DNA from: Purshia tridentata
Taxonomy: Eukaryota; Streptophyta; Magnoliopsida; Rosales; Rosaceae
Length of the DNA stretch: 20,349 bases
NCBI GenBank assembly: GCA_003254885.1
Contig: QANT01000897.1
Location: forward strand, 1 to 20,349
Direction: 5' to 3'
Below, one piece after another: positions 17,629 to 20,349 of this stretch. Within the stretch, counting starts at the first letter, position 1. The number at the start of each line of letters is the position of its first letter. The position numbers and the translations under genes are program-made. The notes beneath the pieces were generated by a model. The model made no database searches. It worked only from the letters and a program-made list of their open reading frames with translations, and was not told where the DNA came from.

Positions 17629-20349
17629 ATGGCTACAAGTACCGCACCCTCGTCCCTCATGCTAACGTACGCCGCCTCCTCTGTGCACCCACAAGACCTC
17701 ACTTCCTCACTAGTCTCCTTCAAGCCCAAGCCACTCTTCAAAACTTTCTCTCTCTGCCCACTGGTATTGAGGCCCAGAGAGAGAAGACGAAGCAAGTGGG
17801 TCAATTTGGGTTTGTTGAAGGAAGCCAAGTCCGAGACTTTCCATGTGGTTGCCGCTGCTTTGACTGCTGAGGCAGAGGTGGCTGAGGATGTGGAAGAGAA
17901 AGATGAAGTAAAAGGAGCTGATGGGTCTGTTGCTGTTGCTGTTCCTGTTCCTAAGCCCAAGAAAGGGAAAGCCGCATTGCTTTTAAAGAGAGACAGAGTA
18001 AGTCCTTTTTTTGTTTTCTTTTGCTTGTTTTAGCTTTTTGTTTGGGTGGAATTGTGTTTTTAGTTATTTCATTTCTGGATTTTGCTTGCTTTAGGATTTC
18101 ATTATGGCTCTGGGATTCAGTTCAAGAACTTGTTTCAGAAAAACTCATTTTTGATACCTTTAAGGAGATGCAGAGTCATTCTAACTCATTCGCTTGTTAT
18201 TCTTCTCCAAATTTGACTGAATTATTTAGGTCACTTTATTGTCTTTGAGAAGATGCTGGTTGCACAAATTTATTATTTGTATCCCTTCAAGGTTGTTTGG
18301 GTGTCCCATTCTTTTGTTTGGTTGTTTGGGCGTTGTTATATATAGTGTCCTAGTTTTACATTCTTCCAAGATTTCGGTAGGGATTCAAGTGTTCAATTGT
18401 CTTGTGTTGAAAATGTCAGACGAGGTCCAAAAGATTCTTGGAAATTCAAAAATTGAGGGAAAACAAAAAAGAGTATGAACTGAAGCCAGCAATAGCTTTA
18501 CTGAAAGAAATGGCAAGTACAAAATTTGTAGAAACTGCTGAAGCCCATTTCCGCCTCAACATTGACCCAAAATATAATGACCAACAACTAAGGGCAACTG
18601 TGAGTTTTCTGATCTCTGGTTGATAATGGGAAATATACTTACAGTGTTATCCACTGCTTGGTACGACATTATATTCGTTCATGTGCTATGGAATTCTTTT
18701 ACTAGGTAAATCTGCCCAAAGGAACTGGACAGACTGTTAAAGTGGCTGTTCTTACTCAAGGTAGTTACTGTTCTCAATTTCTCACCTTTTTACCATTGTC
18801 CTTAATTGAAAAAAAGTAATTTATATCTGTCATTCAGTATGAGCTAGGGAGATGAACCAATTATGTAAACCACTTATTTGAACTTAAGGATACAATTTTC
18901 CAACTTTCAACCTAGTGAATATAAAAGTAGAGGAGCATCACTATGAGCAATTTCCATATTAGCATGCGTAAATAGGTAGGTGATGTTGTTCTTGAAAGTT
19001 GAAACTATTATCTGAATTCTCTATAGGTAAATTGTTCTGTCAATTAAGCCTAAAAGGCTTACTCAAGGAACATCTTTACTGGATGGGGTTTTGTTCTCTT
19101 TATGCTTTTACCTTGAAATGAACAGAAGTTGAGCTGGAATCTTGTGCATTTCTAAATGGTTGTACTTTTCTGTCAAGGGATTGTTTATGCAAATGAATTT
19201 GTTAGAGGAGATTTAATTTTCTCATTTCTTCCATGATCTGGGTTTGTAATGGAGGTTGTGAATTCCGTGCCACTGATCTTGGTGACCTATACCTGTCTTT
19301 TTCTGATTAGTGTATTACACTCCTTTTCAAACTTCAAATTGGACTGTGGCATTATCATTTGTCTTGTAAGGCATAGTCAACTTCTTCTCTATGTTTAAAC
19401 TTGGATTATTTTTTTCCCCCTGATGAGAAGCCTCTCTTAGTCATTGGTCTAAACGAGGTTAAAAAATTTGTAAGATTATTCTTGCTTCTTTTTAAGAATA
19501 TGAAAGGAAAGCCATCAATGAGGTTTCTCTTTCTCACGTTTTGTTTTTTGAGCCCTGGTAGTTATGAGGTTGGAGATGTTGTACTATCTTGCTTTAGCTT
19601 ATAGTTGGCTTCAGGTCTATTGCTTGTTGATTTGCACATCATGTAATGAACCTTGAGTTTTCTTTTAATTATATATATATATATATATATGCTTCTGTAG
19701 ATTCGATCTAGTATGAAAAATTTGTGTTATATCTAAAACATTGCACCTTGGGTATTTCATTAGTCAGTTGGAATTTATTTATTTTTATAAGAAGTGAGTA
19801 GGAATTTATTGGTTAATCTCAGTAGAAATATGTTATAGTTTGAATGATATTGAGATTACATATCTTCTACTTTTCAAAAAATCTAAAATACTCTGGTTCT
19901 CATATTTCCTTTCCCAATATGCAAAAAGATTCTTTCCTAGAGCTCATTTTATTCCACAAACATGCACATGTGAAAATGCGCACACAGGTTTCCTATACTT
20001 GGCATTACTTTAAAATACACCTTATTTTTCTTATTTGATCTGTATTATAACTGTACAAATAGATAGACCTATAGATTCGTACCTGATATCTTTCTCTAGA
20101 TAGTAATGGTATCAACTCATATTACCATGCTCATGTTCTAGTGATTGGAATGTTTTGAATATTTTTTTGTTTTTCATGGTATTTCATAATTTTCCTAAAA
20201 GGTTATCTTTTTCTTTAATATCTACAGGTGAACGGTTTGAGGAAGCAAAAAATGCTGGAGCAGATTTGGTTGGTGGAGACGATTTGATACAACAGATAAA
20301 AGGCGGATTCATGGATTTTGACAAGTTAATCGCTTCACCAGATATGATG
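17629..20349 (+). CDS. RPL1: Plastid 50S ribosomal protein L1 (uL1c), 5' part, cut by window end
   Basis: Exons: 17629-17997, 18420-18599, 18706-18760, 20228-20349 (continues). All introns are GT-AG; the four pieces join in frame to 242 residues. Residues 1 to ~75 form a Ser/Thr-rich, basic plastid transit peptide; an acidic/Val-Ala stretch follows ([18 protein letters not shown]), then [25 protein letters not shown] and the L1 domain with [61 protein letters not shown] and IASPDM. uL1c forms the L1 stalk that binds 23S rRNA beside the tRNA exit site of chloroplast ribosomes; loss of the Arabidopsis gene is embryo-lethal as I recall. About 100 residues of the C-terminal part lie beyond the window. 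The start has good context (AACAATGGC). Confidence 0.95.
18761..20227 (+). other. Intron 3 of the uL1c gene (1467 nt)
   Basis: A long T-rich intron between the phase-1 donor CAAG|GTAGTT and the acceptor ATCTACAG. It contains an (AT)10 microsatellite but no ORF, element termini or RNA gene that I can support. Confidence 0.85.
19671..19690. repeat. (AT)10 microsatellite in intron 3 of uL1c
   Basis: Ten uninterrupted AT units. Likely length polymorphism. Confidence 0.95.

Noticed and set aside
6888..17629. Bidirectional promoter shared by the RETICULATA-related and uL1c genes
   Set aside because: The start codons are ~6 kb apart with at least four transposon-like insertions between them, and each gene has its own promoter-like features.
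17559..17960. Minus-strand ORF of 133 codons opposite uL1c exon 1
   Set aside because: The plus strand encodes a clear transit peptide and uL1c N-terminus that splices in frame; the opposite frame is a shadow.

Overview
This is nuclear DNA of a flowering plant, most likely a eudicot and perhaps a woody rosid. The reasons are AT-rich intergenic DNA, GT-AG introns, an RPP13-like-1 type CC-NBS-LRR gene, two nuclear genes for plastid proteins with transit-like N-termini, and several small non-autonomous DNA transposons. I cannot fix the genus from sequence alone. One ambiguous base (N, position 11591) shows that this is a draft consensus.

Layout: 1-663 is upstream DNA of the first gene. 664-4806 (+) is an uninterrupted coding sequence for a 1380-residue CC-NBS-LRR immune receptor with every diagnostic motif present. 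4807-6887 is the convergent 3' region shared by the receptor and the next gene; it holds exon-like blocks with good splice signals that suggest a spliced 3' UTR or an alternative C-terminus. 6888-11555 (-) is an eight-exon gene for a RETICULATA-related (DUF3411) chloroplast membrane protein. I rebuilt all eight exons; they join in frame to 388 residues. Its 5' flank (11549-11908) is unusual: the start-codon context is duplicated, two long A/T homopolymers and the N lie there, and a ~140 bp unit with an AG microsatellite is tandemly duplicated.

11909-17400 is a repeat-rich spacer. It holds a hAT-like inverted-repeat element framed by ~50 bp imperfect direct repeats, two Mutator-like MITEs with 9-bp target-site duplications (one perfect, one 8/9), and a ~2.0 kb element with ~50 bp terminal inverted repeats and no transposase. 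17401-20349 (+) is the promoter and first four exons of the gene for plastid ribosomal protein uL1c, cut by the window end. Its promoter carries three TTTGGGCC boxes at an exact 8-bp period.

The two plastid-protein genes are transcribed divergently but about 6 kb apart, so a shared promoter is unlikely. The receptor has no functional link to them. I see no unknown multi-gene system. The points most worth checking are the possible spliced 3' end of the receptor, the duplicated start codon and upstream ORF of the RETICULATA-related gene, and the newly delimited transposons.
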